This document shows positions 14,987 through 22,467 of a DNA stretch of 27,095 nucleotides, piece after piece. The stretch is from Holophagales bacterium UBA5066. Lineage in GTDB: Bacteria; Acidobacteriota; Thermoanaerobaculia; UBA5066. The stretch is taken from positions 1 to 27,095 of the forward strand of contig DIAY01000215.1 of NCBI GenBank assembly GCA_002414905.1. Direction: 5' to 3'. The translations under genes were made by a program, and so were the position numbers. Positions within the stretch are counted from its first letter, which is position 1, and each line of letters opens with the position of its first letter. Under the pieces are notes generated by a model. That model worked only from the letters and a program-made list of their open reading frames with translations, made no database searches and was not told the origin of the DNA.

Positions 14987-15715
14987 ATGGCTTCTGCAGA
15001 AGGCGACGGCACGTCCTCCCGGGCCCCCCGGCGATCGCGTGGCCTCGTCCTGCTGCGCGAGTACGTCGAGGCGGTCCTCGTCGCGGTCGTCTTCGCCCTC
15101 TTCGTCAAGGCTTTCCTCTTCGAGGCGTACCTGGTTCCCAGCGGTTCGATGGAGCAGAACCTCCTCGTCGGCGACCACGTCGTCGTCGACAAGCTCGTCT
15201 GGGCCCCCCGCACCCTGCCGTGGGGGCCGATCCTGCCGCGACGGGAGATCCTCCGCGGCGACGTCGTCGTTTTCCGGGGTCCCGGGGATCCGGACCGTGA
15301 CTTCGTCAAGAGGGCGGTCGCCTTCGGCGGGGAGACGGTCGAGATCCGCGACAAGCATCTCTGGGTGGGGGGCGTCGAAAGGGATGAGCCGTACGTCGTC
15401 CACCGGGACCCCGCGCTCCTGGCGGGCCCCGTCCCGGCGTCCCTGCGGGGGCGCGACGAGCTCCCGGCGCGGATCCTCCCCGCCGGGACGTTCTTCGCTC
15501 TCGGCGACAACCGGGACGAGTCCAGGGATTCGCGGGCCTGGGGACCCGTTTCGAGACGGCTCGTCAGGGGGAGGGCGCTCTTTGTCTACTGGTCGGTCCG
15601 GCCCTCGCCGAAGCCCTACGCGGGCCGGAGCGCCGCCGTGCGCCGAGCCCTCGACGGCGCGATACACTTTTTCTCGAGGACCCGCTGGGAACGGACGCTC
15701 CATGTCGTCCGTTAA
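14987..15715 (+). CDS. lepB: Signal peptidase I
   Basis: LepB cleaves signal peptides from exported proteins at the outer face of the inner membrane. The 242-residue protein has a basic N-terminus, one membrane helix at about 27-46 and the catalytic Ser54 in PSGSM. The general-base Lys108 lies in DFVKRAVA and the C-terminal motif GDNRDESRDSR is present. About 30 residues follow the last core strand and are basic. ATG 14987 lies 14 bases after lepA, with GAGGAG overlapping the lepA stop. With secG in the same window, this adds a second protein-export component. Confidence 0.96.
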   Translation: MASAEGDGTSSRAPRRSRGLVLLREYVEAVLVAVVFALFVKAFLFEAYLVPSGSMEQNLLVGDHVVVDKLVWAPRTLPWGPILPRREILRGDVVVFRGPGDPDRDFVKRAVAFGGETVEIRDKHLWVGGVERDEPYVVHRDPALLAGPVPASLRGRDELPARILPAGTFFALGDNRDESRDSRAWGPVSRRLVRGRALFVYWSVRPSPKPYAGRSAAVRRALDGAIHFFSRTRWERTLHVVR

Positions 15716-15748
15716 ACCCGCCGGGGTGAAGAAAGCAGGAGGCTGAAC

Positions 15749-16111
15749 ATGTCCGTCCGGAACCGGATTCGCGGCGAAGGGGCGTTCGGGACGATCGTCG
15801 GGATCGCCCTCGTCATCCTCGTGGGAATCGCACTCTTCAAGATCGTGCCGCTGCACATCGCCGGGAACGCCGTTCTCGACGCGATGAGCGAGCAGGCGAA
15901 CTTCGCCGGCGTCAAGACGCCCGACAAGATCCAGTACGAGATCTTCGTCGCCGCGCAGGATGCCGGGACGCCGCTTCTGCTCCAGGACATCAAGATCCGC
16001 CGACAGGGATCGGACGTGATCGTCGAGGCGAAGTACCTCCAGAAGGTCTCGGTCCTCGGGTACCAGTACACCTACGCGTTCGACAAGGCCGTCCAGAAAC
16101 CGGTGTTCTGA
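15749..16111 (+). CDS. DUF4845-like small membrane protein
   Basis: The 120-residue protein has a short basic N-terminus, one membrane helix at about 13-32 and a soluble domain of roughly 85 residues that is probably extracytoplasmic. The pattern, with a G-rich helix followed by a VPLHIAGNAVLDAM-like segment, resembles DUF4845 proteins. In proteobacteria those are encoded directly after lepB, and the position here is the same. No function is established for that family. ATG 15749 has a strong GGAGG six bases upstream. The assignment rests on organisation and general pattern rather than on any catalytic motif. Confidence 0.7.
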   Translation: MSVRNRIRGEGAFGTIVGIALVILVGIALFKIVPLHIAGNAVLDAMSEQANFAGVKTPDKIQYEIFVAAQDAGTPLLLQDIKIRRQGSDVIVEAKYLQKVSVLGYQYTYAFDKAVQKPVF

Positions 16112-16186
16112 GATGCTCGCGGGACGCGGACTCCGATCCGCCCGCGCCCCTCACCGGGAGCTCCCTCCCCGGCGGGTCCGGCGCGC

Positions 16187-16603
16187 ATGAAGCGCGAGAA
16201 GGCAGCCGAGGAGAGTGCGGACGCCGGGGGCGTCCGCCTCGACGTGTTCCTCGACGTCGCGTGCATCTACCCCACGCGTTCGAAAGCGAAAGAGGCGTGC
16301 GAGGGGGGTAAGGTGGACCTGAATGGCTCGGCGGCCAGGCCCCACCGGACCGTGAAGCCGGGAGACACCCTTCAGGTCACCGTTCCGGGCCGGCGACGCA
16401 CGCTCGTCGTCCGGACGGTCACCGAACGGCACGTGCCGAAGGCCGAGGCCCGCACGCTCTACGAGGAGACGACGCCCGAGCTGACGCCCGAGCAGGTCGA
16501 AGCGCGACGGATGGAACGCCTCCTGGCGCCGAAGCGCGAGGCGAGCGCCGGAAAGCTCTCCCGGCGGGAGCGGGAAGACCGCAGCCGGCTTCGCGGCTGG
16601 TGA
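16187..16603 (+). CDS. S4-domain RNA-binding protein, Hsp15/RqcP-like
   Basis: The 138-residue protein has an S4 domain at about residues 16-62 (RLDVFLDVACIYPTRSKAKEACEGGKVDLNG, quoted here only by its key residues R16, L17, F20, R31, A34, G41 and N46). A basic C-terminal tail follows. Hsp15 and RqcP are related S4 proteins that bind stalled 50S subunits; RqcP supports alanine or poly-tail addition in ribosome quality control. The match is at family level, and I cannot tell which subgroup it belongs to. The tail contains YEETTPELTPEQ and ends in an Arg-rich stretch. There is only a weak ribosome site before ATG 16187. It lies 75 bases after the DUF4845-like gene. Confidence 0.8.
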   Translation: MKREKAAEESADAGGVRLDVFLDVACIYPTRSKAKEACEGGKVDLNGSAARPHRTVKPGDTLQVTVPGRRRTLVVRTVTERHVPKAEARTLYEETTPELTPEQVEARRMERLLAPKREASAGKLSRREREDRSRLRGW

Positions 16604-16604
16604 G

Positions 16605-16622
16605 GCCCGCGAGGACGCGGGC
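16605..16622. terminator. 7-bp GC hairpin between the S4 gene and the ArsA-like gene
   Basis: GCCCGCG and CGCGGGC pair around an AGGA loop immediately after the S4 gene stop. The bases after it read TAATAT, not a T-run, and could instead be a -10 box for the ArsA-like gene at 16644. A terminator role is possible but unproven. Confidence 0.35.
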
Positions 16623-16643
16623 TAATATGGCCCCCCTCCAACG

Positions 16644-17849
16644 ATGAGAATCCTCCTCTACACAGGCAAGGGCGGGGTCGGCAAGACGACCGTCGCCGCG
16701 GCGACGGGCCTGACCCTGGCGGCCCGGGGGCTCAAGACGCTCGTCATGTCGGTCGACGCGGCCCACTCCCTCGCCGACGCTTTCGACCTCGACGGGTCGG
16801 TCGCCGACAAGCGGTGCGGCGTTCCGGTCGCGGTCGCGGAGAACCTCTGGATCCAGGAGGTCGACGTCACCGAGGAGATCGGGCGGCACTGGCAGGACAT
16901 CTCCGGCTACATCGCGACCCTCCTCGCGGTCACGGGGGTCGAGGAGGTTCTCGCCGAGGAGCTCGCGATCTTCCCGGGAATGGAGGAGGTCTCGGCTCTC
17001 CTCTACGTCAACCGCTACGCGCGCGAAAACGCCTACGACGTCCTGATCCTCGACTGCGCGCCCACGGGCGAGTCGCTCCGCTTCGTCTCCCTGCCGCCGA
17101 CTCTCGACTGGTACATGAAGAAGCTCTTCCGGATAGAGCGGTCGATCCTCAGGGTCGCCCGGCCGGTCGCCGAGAAGATGACCGGAGTCCCGCTTCCTCC
17201 CGAACGCTACTTCGACAACGTCCAGGCGCTGGCCGAGAAGCTGGACGGCGTCGACGCCCTCCTGAAGGACCCGAAGACGACGACGGTACGCCTCGTGACG
17301 AACGCCGAGAAGATCGTCCTGCGCGAGACACAGCGCGCGTTCATGTACTTCGGCCTCTACGGCTTCACCGTCGACGCCGTCATCGTGAACCGCCTCCTCC
17401 CGGGCGCGCTCGAGGACCGCTTCTTCGACAAGTGGCGCAAGACGCAGGCTCTCTTCCTGGCCGAGGCGAAGCGGTACTTCGACCCGGTGCCCATCTGGAC
17501 CGTTCCGCTCGAGGACGACCAGGTCGTCGGGATCGCAGCCCTCACCCGGCTCGGCGACGGCCTCTTCACCGGAATCGATCCTGCCGCGTCGTTCCGGACG
17601 ACGGCTCCGTACAGCTACCAGAAAAAGGGCGGCCACTATCTCCTGACGCTCGAGCTGCCCTTCGCCGAGCGCGAGGACGTCGAGCTGGCCGTTGCTTCGG
17701 GCGACCTCATCGTCACCCTCGGGAACTTCCGGCACCACATCCCGATCCCGCGAACGCTCTCGGGGTACGGCCCGACGAAGGCGAAAGTCGAGGCGGGGCG
17801 CCTGACGGTCCGCTTCGAACGGATTCGAGAGGAGGTCGGACGTGGCTGA
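16644..17849 (+). CDS. ArsA/GET3-family ATPase with C-terminal HSP20-like domain
   Basis: This 401-residue protein is a deviant P-loop ATPase of the SIMIBI class. The Walker A motif GKGGVGKTT with its signature Lys is at about 8-16, followed by the DAAHSLADAF switch and DCAPTGESLRFVSLP, which corresponds to the ArsA/GET3 DTAPTG motif. From about residue 315 the tail forms a small beta domain like the HSP20-like C-terminus seen in many bacterial ArsA homologues. It is a single-domain enzyme, whereas true arsenite pumps have two, and it lacks the zinc-binding CxxC of eukaryotic GET3. No arsenic gene is nearby, so arsenite export is unlikely. A chaperone or targeting role with the overlapping downstream protein is an inference. 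Confidence 0.9.
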   Translation: MRILLYTGKGGVGKTTVAAATGLTLAARGLKTLVMSVDAAHSLADAFDLDGSVADKRCGVPVAVAENLWIQEVDVTEEIGRHWQDISGYIATLLAVTGVEEVLAEELAIFPGMEEVSALLYVNRYARENAYDVLILDCAPTGESLRFVSLPPTLDWYMKKLFRIERSILRVARPVAEKMTGVPLPPERYFDNVQALAEKLDGVDALLKDPKTTTVRLVTNAEKIVLRETQRAFMYFGLYGFTVDAVIVNRLLPGALEDRFFDKWRKTQALFLAEAKRYFDPVPIWTVPLEDDQVVGIAALTRLGDGLFTGIDPAASFRTTAPYSYQKKGGHYLLTLELPFAEREDVELAVASGDLIVTLGNFRHHIPIPRTLSGYGPTKAKVEAGRLTVRFERIREEVGRG

Positions 17850-18243
17850 GCGCCGGAGGAGGGCGAGCCGGAAGGCCGGCGACGGCCTCGAGAACGACTT
17901 CGGCCCCGGGTTCGATCCGGCTCCTGGAACGCCGGACGGCGGGACACCCCCGCGCCCGTCCGGGACCGCGGAGGCCCGCACACCGGGCTTCGGGGGCTTC
18001 GGAGCCGGGATCCCGTGTGGCGGGGACGGGTGTTTCCTGAAGCCCGTCGGGGACCTCGTCACGCGATTCACGCTCCAGCTCGCGCAACGCGGGCACGCGG
18101 AGTCGGCAACTCGCGCGGCGACCTCGGGAATCGAGCTCCTGCGTGCTCTGAGGGATTTCCTCGACGAGGAGATCGCCTTCGCCGAACGCGCCGCGAAGAA
18201 GCAGCGCGGTGCGGAACGCTACACGAAGATCCCGGTCGAGTAG
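17842..18243 (+). CDS. Unknown partner protein of the ArsA-like ATPase
   Basis: I do not recognise this 133-residue product. The first 45 residues are Arg-, Gly- and Pro-rich and probably disordered. A short motif PCGGDGC (about 58-64) has two cysteines four residues apart. The second half (about 67-120) is predicted helical and amphipathic, and the protein ends in a basic helix and YTKIPVE. There is no signal peptide or membrane helix. The GTG start lies within the ArsA-like gene (8-base overlap) and has GAGGAGG upstream, so the two are translationally linked. A cofactor or client-adaptor role for the ATPase is an inference from this coupling alone. Confidence 0.75.
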   Translation: MAERRRRASRKAGDGLENDFGPGFDPAPGTPDGGTPPRPSGTAEARTPGFGGFGAGIPCGGDGCFLKPVGDLVTRFTLQLAQRGHAESATRAATSGIELLRALRDFLDEEIAFAERAAKKQRGAERYTKIPVE

Positions 18244-18266
18244 TCGCCGGGTTCCCCCCGACCCGT

Positions 18267-18992
18267 TCAGCCGGCGAGGCCGGCTTCGATCTCGCGGGCG
18301 ATCTCCCTGGCGGCGGCCGCGGGATCGGCTGCGCCGCTGATCGGGCGTCCCACGACGAGGAGGTCCGCCCCCGCCCTGGCGGCCGCGCCGGGCGTCGCGA
18401 TCCGCTTCTGGTCGGCGGCCGCGCTCCCCGCCGGCCGGATCCCGGGGACGACGAGGAGGAACCCGGGTCCGCAGGCGGCGCGGATGGCGACGATCTCCTC
18501 CGGTGAGCAGACCACGCCGTCGAGGCCCGATTCTCTCGCGAGGACCGCGAGACGGAGCGCTGCCGTGCGCGGGGACCCTTCGAGGCCGATCTCGGCCAGG
18601 GCCGCGGCATCGAGCGAGGTCAGGACGGTCACGGCGATCACTTTCGGTTCGGGAAGGCCGGCAGCGGCTGCCGCCTCGCGCGCTCTCTCGCCCGCGACGC
18701 GCATCATCTCGCGTCCCCCGCCGGCGTGGACGTTCAGGAGCGAGGCTCCCGTTCTCGCGGCTGCGGCCGCGGCCCCGCCGACCGTGTTCGGGATGTCGTG
18801 CAGCTTCAGGTCGAGGAAGACCGGGGCGAGGGCGGCCACCTCGGCCACGAGCGCGGGCCCGTGAGCGCAGAACGCCTCGAGACCCACCTTGAGAACGCCC
18901 GCCTCCCCCGCGACGAGGCGCGCGAGCTCCAGGATCCGCCCCCGGTCGGAGGCGTCGAGAGCGACGGCGATCCGGCTTTTCCCGTCAGGCAT
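18267..18992 (-). CDS. pyrF: Orotidine 5'-phosphate decarboxylase
   Basis: PyrF decarboxylates OMP to UMP, the last step of de novo pyrimidine synthesis. The 241-residue TIM barrel starts with IAVALDASD. It has the catalytic Asp-Lys-Asp array in DLKLHDIPNT (Asp61, Lys63, Asp66) and a C-terminal phosphate site in VVGRPIS. VPGIRP, near two thirds of the chain, is also typical. ATG 18992 lies in an 8-base overlap with the end of pyrD, indicating coupled translation. It is the last gene of the pyrK-pyrD-pyrF unit and faces the ArsA-partner gene with a 23-base gap. Confidence 0.96.
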   Translation of the reverse strand: MPDGKSRIAVALDASDRGRILELARLVAGEAGVLKVGLEAFCAHGPALVAEVAALAPVFLDLKLHDIPNTVGGAAAAAARTGASLLNVHAGGGREMMRVAGERAREAAAAAGLPEPKVIAVTVLTSLDAAALAEIGLEGSPRTAALRLAVLARESGLDGVVCSPEEIVAIRAACGPGFLLVVPGIRPAGSAAADQKRIATPGAAARAGADLLVVGRPISGAADPAAAAREIAREIEAGLAG

Positions 18993-19929
18993 AGACCTTC
19001 TCCGGCCGCGGGCGGGTCTTCAGGGTCCCGGTGAGATCTGCGACGCGCGCCACGCCGTGGCGTGCGCACCAGTCCGCGAGGTCGCCGACGAGGCGGGCCG
19101 AGACGCCGGGGTCGCGGAAATTGGCCGTGCCGACCTGGACGGCGTTCGCCCCCGCGATCAGGAATTCGAGGACGTGCTCGACCGTCTCGATGCCGCCGAT
19201 CCCGAAGATCGGGATGGCCGGCAGCGCCTTTCGCACCTCCCAGACCATCCGGAGGGCGATGGGGCGGATGGCGGGGCCGGAGAGGCCGCCGGTCGTGAAG
19301 CCGATCTTCGGCTCGCGCCTCTCGATGTCGATCGAGAGGCCGACGAGGGTGTTGATGAGCGAGAGAACGTCGGCACCACCGTCGACGGCCGCCCTCGCCG
19401 CCGCGACGACGTCGGTCACGTTCGGAGAGAGCTTCACGACGAGGGGAAGGCGCGTCGCCGGACGAACGGCGGCGACGAGCGCGCGAAGAGCCGCCGGGTC
19501 GTTCCCGAAGACCATTCCCCCCTTCACGACGTTCGGGCAGGAGACGTTCAGCTCGACCGCGGCCACGCGCGGGTCGTCGCCGATCCGCTCGACGACGGCG
19601 CGATACTCGGCCTCGGTGTCTCCCCAGACGTTCGCGATGACGGTAACGCCCCTCTCGTGGAGCCGAGGGAGCTTCTCGGAGAGGAACGCCTCGACCCCGA
19701 CGTTCTGGAGGCCGATCGCGTTCAGCATCCCGGCATCGGTCTCGCAGATGCGGGGCGGCGGGTTTCCCAGGCACGGGCGGAGGGACAGCCCCTTGACCGA
19801 GATCGCGCCCAGGGCGCCGAGATTGACGAACTCGGCGAACTCGAGCCCGTACCCGAACGTTCCGGACGCGGTCGCGACGGGGTTCTTCAGGGTGAGGCGT
19901 CCGAGGCGGACGGAGAGGTCGACGCTCAT
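18985..19929 (-). CDS. pyrD: Dihydroorotate dehydrogenase, class IB catalytic subunit
   Basis: PyrD oxidises dihydroorotate to orotate using FMN. The 314-residue protein has the class 1 catalytic Cys131 in NVSCPNV, not the Ser of the membrane class 2 enzymes. It also has FMN-site segments TASGTFGYG and SVKGLS at the N-terminus and GIGGIETVEHVLEF near the C-terminus. The adjacent pyrK encodes the electron-transfer subunit, so this is the class IB, NAD-linked enzyme. ATG 19929 is chosen because the protein aligns from MSVDLSVRLG. The upstream open frame to 20247 lies inside pyrK. The pyrK stop and this start are 13 bases apart. Confidence 0.95.
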   Translation of the reverse strand: MSVDLSVRLGRLTLKNPVATASGTFGYGLEFAEFVNLGALGAISVKGLSLRPCLGNPPPRICETDAGMLNAIGLQNVGVEAFLSEKLPRLHERGVTVIANVWGDTEAEYRAVVERIGDDPRVAAVELNVSCPNVVKGGMVFGNDPAALRALVAAVRPATRLPLVVKLSPNVTDVVAAARAAVDGGADVLSLINTLVGLSIDIERREPKIGFTTGGLSGPAIRPIALRMVWEVRKALPAIPIFGIGGIETVEHVLEFLIAGANAVQVGTANFRDPGVSARLVGDLADWCARHGVARVADLTGTLKTRPRPEKVYA

Positions 19930-19942
19930 CGTGCGGCCCCTC

Positions 19943-20749
19943 TCACACGCGGCTCCAGTCGATGGCGGTCGGAGGGAGGCACGGGCCCTCCGTGCAGATC
20001 GTGTGGAACCGTCCGTCGCGGCCCGGAAGGACGCAGCCGAGGCAGACCCCGAAACCGCAGGCCATCTCCGATTCGAGCGCGAAAGAGCCTTCGATGCCGG
20101 CCCGCTCGAGCATGCCCGCCAGCGTCCGGAACATCGGAAGAGGACCGCAGGCGTAGACCCGGCGGTAGCCCGTCCCCGCCTCGAGGGCGGCGCCGAGGAT
20201 GTCGGTGACGCGCCCCCTCTTTCCGAGAGAGCCGTCGTCGGTGGCATAGCGGCACCGGTGAGCGCCGAGGAAGCGCTCGAGGTCGGGACGCTTGAGGACC
20301 TCGCTCTCGTTCCGCCCCCCGTAGAAGAGGTCCGCGGGAATTCCGCGCTCGGCGAGCCGCCGGGAAAGGAGGACGAGCGGCGCCAGGCCGATCCCTCCGG
20401 CCACGAGGGCCAGGCGGTCGGTCTGTTTCAGGTCGTCGATCGGGAACGGGATCCCAAGCGGCCCGAGGACCGGGATCGGCGTCCCTTCGGCGAACCGCCC
20501 GAGCGCCTCCGTGCCCACTCCGACGGCCCTCACGACGAGCTCGAAGCCGGGGACCCCGGCCACCGTCGTCACGTCGGCGACGGAGAACGCACGGCGGAGG
20601 AAGGGCCTCAGGCCGTCCCCGGCCTGCACCATGACGAACTGCCCCGGCCTCGCAGCCGCGGCGATCGAGCCGGCCTGCAGGAAGACGGAGAAATGGGCCG
20701 CGTCGTAGCGGACGGTGCGGAGGATGCGGAGAGCTTCGTTGACCACCAT
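19943..20749 (-). CDS. pyrK: Dihydroorotate dehydrogenase electron-transfer subunit
   Basis: PyrK carries FAD and a [2Fe-2S] cluster and passes electrons from PyrD to NAD. In the 268-residue protein, the FAD-binding motif RRAFSVAD is at about 52-59. The NAD-binding region starts at LVAGGIGLAPL (about 115-125). The cluster ligands are Cys231, Cys236, Cys239 and Cys252 in the CX4CX2CX12C pattern typical of PyrK. The first gene of the unit, it starts at ATG 20749, only 32 bases from the divergent gene at 20782. No strong Shine-Dalgarno is visible. CATAAT on the minus strand (20779-20784) is a possible -10 box. Confidence 0.95.
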   Translation of the reverse strand: MVVNEALRILRTVRYDAAHFSVFLQAGSIAAAARPGQFVMVQAGDGLRPFLRRAFSVADVTTVAGVPGFELVVRAVGVGTEALGRFAEGTPIPVLGPLGIPFPIDDLKQTDRLALVAGGIGLAPLVLLSRRLAERGIPADLFYGGRNESEVLKRPDLERFLGAHRCRYATDDGSLGKRGRVTDILGAALEAGTGYRRVYACGPLPMFRTLAGMLERAGIEGSFALESEMACGFGVCLGCVLPGRDGRFHTICTEGPCLPPTAIDWSRV

Positions 20750-20778
20750 GCGGAAGACGGCGAGACTCGCGGACGCGG

Positions 20779-20784
20779 ATTATG
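20779..20784 (-). promoter_or_regulatory. Possible -10 element of the pyrKDF unit
   Basis: CATAAT on the minus strand matches the -10 consensus at five positions and overlaps the ATG of the divergent gene at 20782. It would give pyrK a leader of about 22 bases. No clear -35 element is seen at 16-18 bases. Confidence 0.3.
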
Positions 20785-22467
20785 AGCGAGGCCTTCCGCC
20801 GCAGCCACCCCGCGCTCCTCGGGGCGATCGCCGGCGTTGCCTTCGGGAACGTCCTTCTCGCGCTGAACCCGCATTTGCTGGCGCCGGTCCTGGCGCTGCG
20901 GCTGCTCGCCGGTTGCGGCCTTGCCGGTGCGCTCGTCCTCTCCCCTCTCGGCGTCCTCGTGAAGAAACCGGGGGTCCCATCTTCCGGCTTCTGGGGAGCG
21001 GCGGCGCTTCTCCTCGTGCTCCTCGCCGCCTTCGCCGAGGAGCAGCGGCAGATCTTCTTCGCTTATCTCGGCAACGACACGCGACGGCTCCTCGTCGGAG
21101 TGTCGGTCGCCGGGACCGTGTCGGCGCTCGCCCTTCTCGTCGCAGCGCGGTCCCGGCCGCGTGGACAGAGGGCGACCGCATTCCTCCTCTGCCCGCTCGC
21201 CCTCCTTTCGGCCGTGCCGGTTCTGGGCCGCCGCGTTCCCGAGCGCTCACCGCTCGCGACCCCGCAGGCCATCCCGAGGACCGCGACGCGGAGCCTTCTC
21301 GTCGTCGGTCTCGAGGGCGTCTCCTGGGAGCTCCTCTCCCGTGCCGTCTCCGAGGGATCGCTCCCCGTTTTCGCCCGCCTGCTCGAAGAAGGTGCGGGCG
21401 GCCCGCTCGGAACGCTCTCCCCGAACGACCGGGCGGCCCTCTGGACGACGGCGGCGACGGGAAAGCTCCCGAGGAAACACGGTGTCGTCTCGGGGGAGCC
21501 GGTCCGCACGCCTCTCGGCGTCCTCCTTCTCCGCCCGCAGCTGCCCGGCCTCGCGGGTCCGCTTCGCTTTCCGTTCGCCCGGCCCCTGCCCGCGCACCGG
21601 CCCGATCGGCGAAGCCTGGCCTTCTGGGAGATCCTCGCCGAGCGCCGGCACGAGGCCGCCGTTCTCGACTGGCCCGCCTCCGAGCCGCCCCGGGAGGGGC
21701 TCGTGCTCTGGGCGACGGAAGCGTTCTTCGCCGGCGAGGCCCCGGAGGGCTCCGCGCTGCCCCCGTCCGCGGCGGCCCGCGTTCGGCTCCTTCTGCTCGG
21801 TGCAGCGAACCTCGACAGATCACTGGCGCGCGCCCTCGAGCCGGCGGTTCTGCCCGTGGAAGAGCTGCGCAGGGCCCGTTCGGCCGACGGTGCGGCTCGC
21901 GACCTCGGCATCGTCGGCGCGACCCTCGCTGCGCTCCCGACCGGTCCGGGAAGCGTCTCGGCGCTCGTCCTCTCGGGGCTCGCCGGCCCGGCGCGCGTCT
22001 GGGGGCCGGCTGCGGAAACGCGGCGGTACTTCGGCCCCCCGCGCCGAGACGTCGAGGCGGCGGAGAAGGCGCTCCTGGCCTACTACCGCTTCCTCGACGA
22101 CACGCTCGGTGACCTTCTCGAACGGGAAGGGCGCGACCGGACCCTCTGCGTCTTCTCTCCTTCCGGCTTCGGACCCGGACCGCCCCTGTCCGCGCTCATC
22201 GACTTCCTTCGCGGGCGCGCGCCGGTCGCATCACCCGACGCGGGGGACGACGGATTCCTCGTGCTTTGGGGCTCCGGCATCCGTGCGAACGCCAGGCTCA
22301 CCTCTGCCGAAGTCATCGATCTGGCGCCGACGTTCCTCGTTCTGGCGGGAGAGCCGATCGCGCGGGATATGGACGGGCGCGTCCTGGCAGAGGCGTTCGA
22401 CGAGCGCTTCACTCAGGGGACGAGCATTCCCGTCGTCACGACGTTCGAGCCCGGGGGGCCCCAGTGA
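20782..22467 (+). CDS. Membrane protein with degenerate type I phosphodiesterase (AlkP-superfamily) domain
   Basis: The 561-residue protein starts with four or five hydrophobic helices (about 10-30, 38-58, 70-88, 102-118 and 130-150) and then a domain of the alkaline phosphatase/nucleotide pyrophosphatase superfamily. Family features are LLVVGLEGVSWELL near 173, the stretch LWTTAATGKLPRKHGVVSG near 217-235, YYRFLDDTLGDLLE near 435 and the end motif DLAPTFLVLAGEP. Key metal-binding residues look lost: the usual GLDG is GLEG, the usual SDHGF is SPSGF, and no Thr or Ser lies at the expected nucleophile position. It is therefore probably not an active phosphodiesterase. It is coupled to a glycosyltransferase gene by a GTGA overlap. 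Confidence 0.8.
   Translation: MSEAFRRSHPALLGAIAGVAFGNVLLALNPHLLAPVLALRLLAGCGLAGALVLSPLGVLVKKPGVPSSGFWGAAALLLVLLAAFAEEQRQIFFAYLGNDTRRLLVGVSVAGTVSALALLVAARSRPRGQRATAFLLCPLALLSAVPVLGRRVPERSPLATPQAIPRTATRSLLVVGLEGVSWELLSRAVSEGSLPVFARLLEEGAGGPLGTLSPNDRAALWTTAATGKLPRKHGVVSGEPVRTPLGVLLLRPQLPGLAGPLRFPFARPLPAHRPDRRSLAFWEILAERRHEAAVLDWPASEPPREGLVLWATEAFFAGEAPEGSALPPSAAARVRLLLLGAANLDRSLARALEPAVLPVEELRRARSADGAARDLGIVGATLAALPTGPGSVSALVLSGLAGPARVWGPAAETRRYFGPPRRDVEAAEKALLAYYRFLDDTLGDLLEREGRDRTLCVFSPSGFGPGPPLSALIDFLRGRAPVASPDAGDDGFLVLWGSGIRANARLTSAEVIDLAPTFLVLAGEPIARDMDGRVLAEAFDERFTQGTSIPVVTTFEPGGPQ

Noticed and set aside
16149..16158. Palindrome GGGAGCTCCC before the S4 gene
   Set aside because: Ten bases, no spacing to a promoter or second copy; not enough to call an operator.
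16644..17849. Arsenite pump ATPase
   Set aside because: Only one ATPase domain, with an HSP20-like tail, and no arsB, arsR, arsC or arsD nearby; kept as a general ArsA/GET3-family ATPase.
18245..18276. Competing short inverted repeats between the ArsA-partner gene and pyrF
   Set aside because: Stems of five or six GC pairs that exclude each other, partly inside pyrF, with no T-run; too weak for a terminator.
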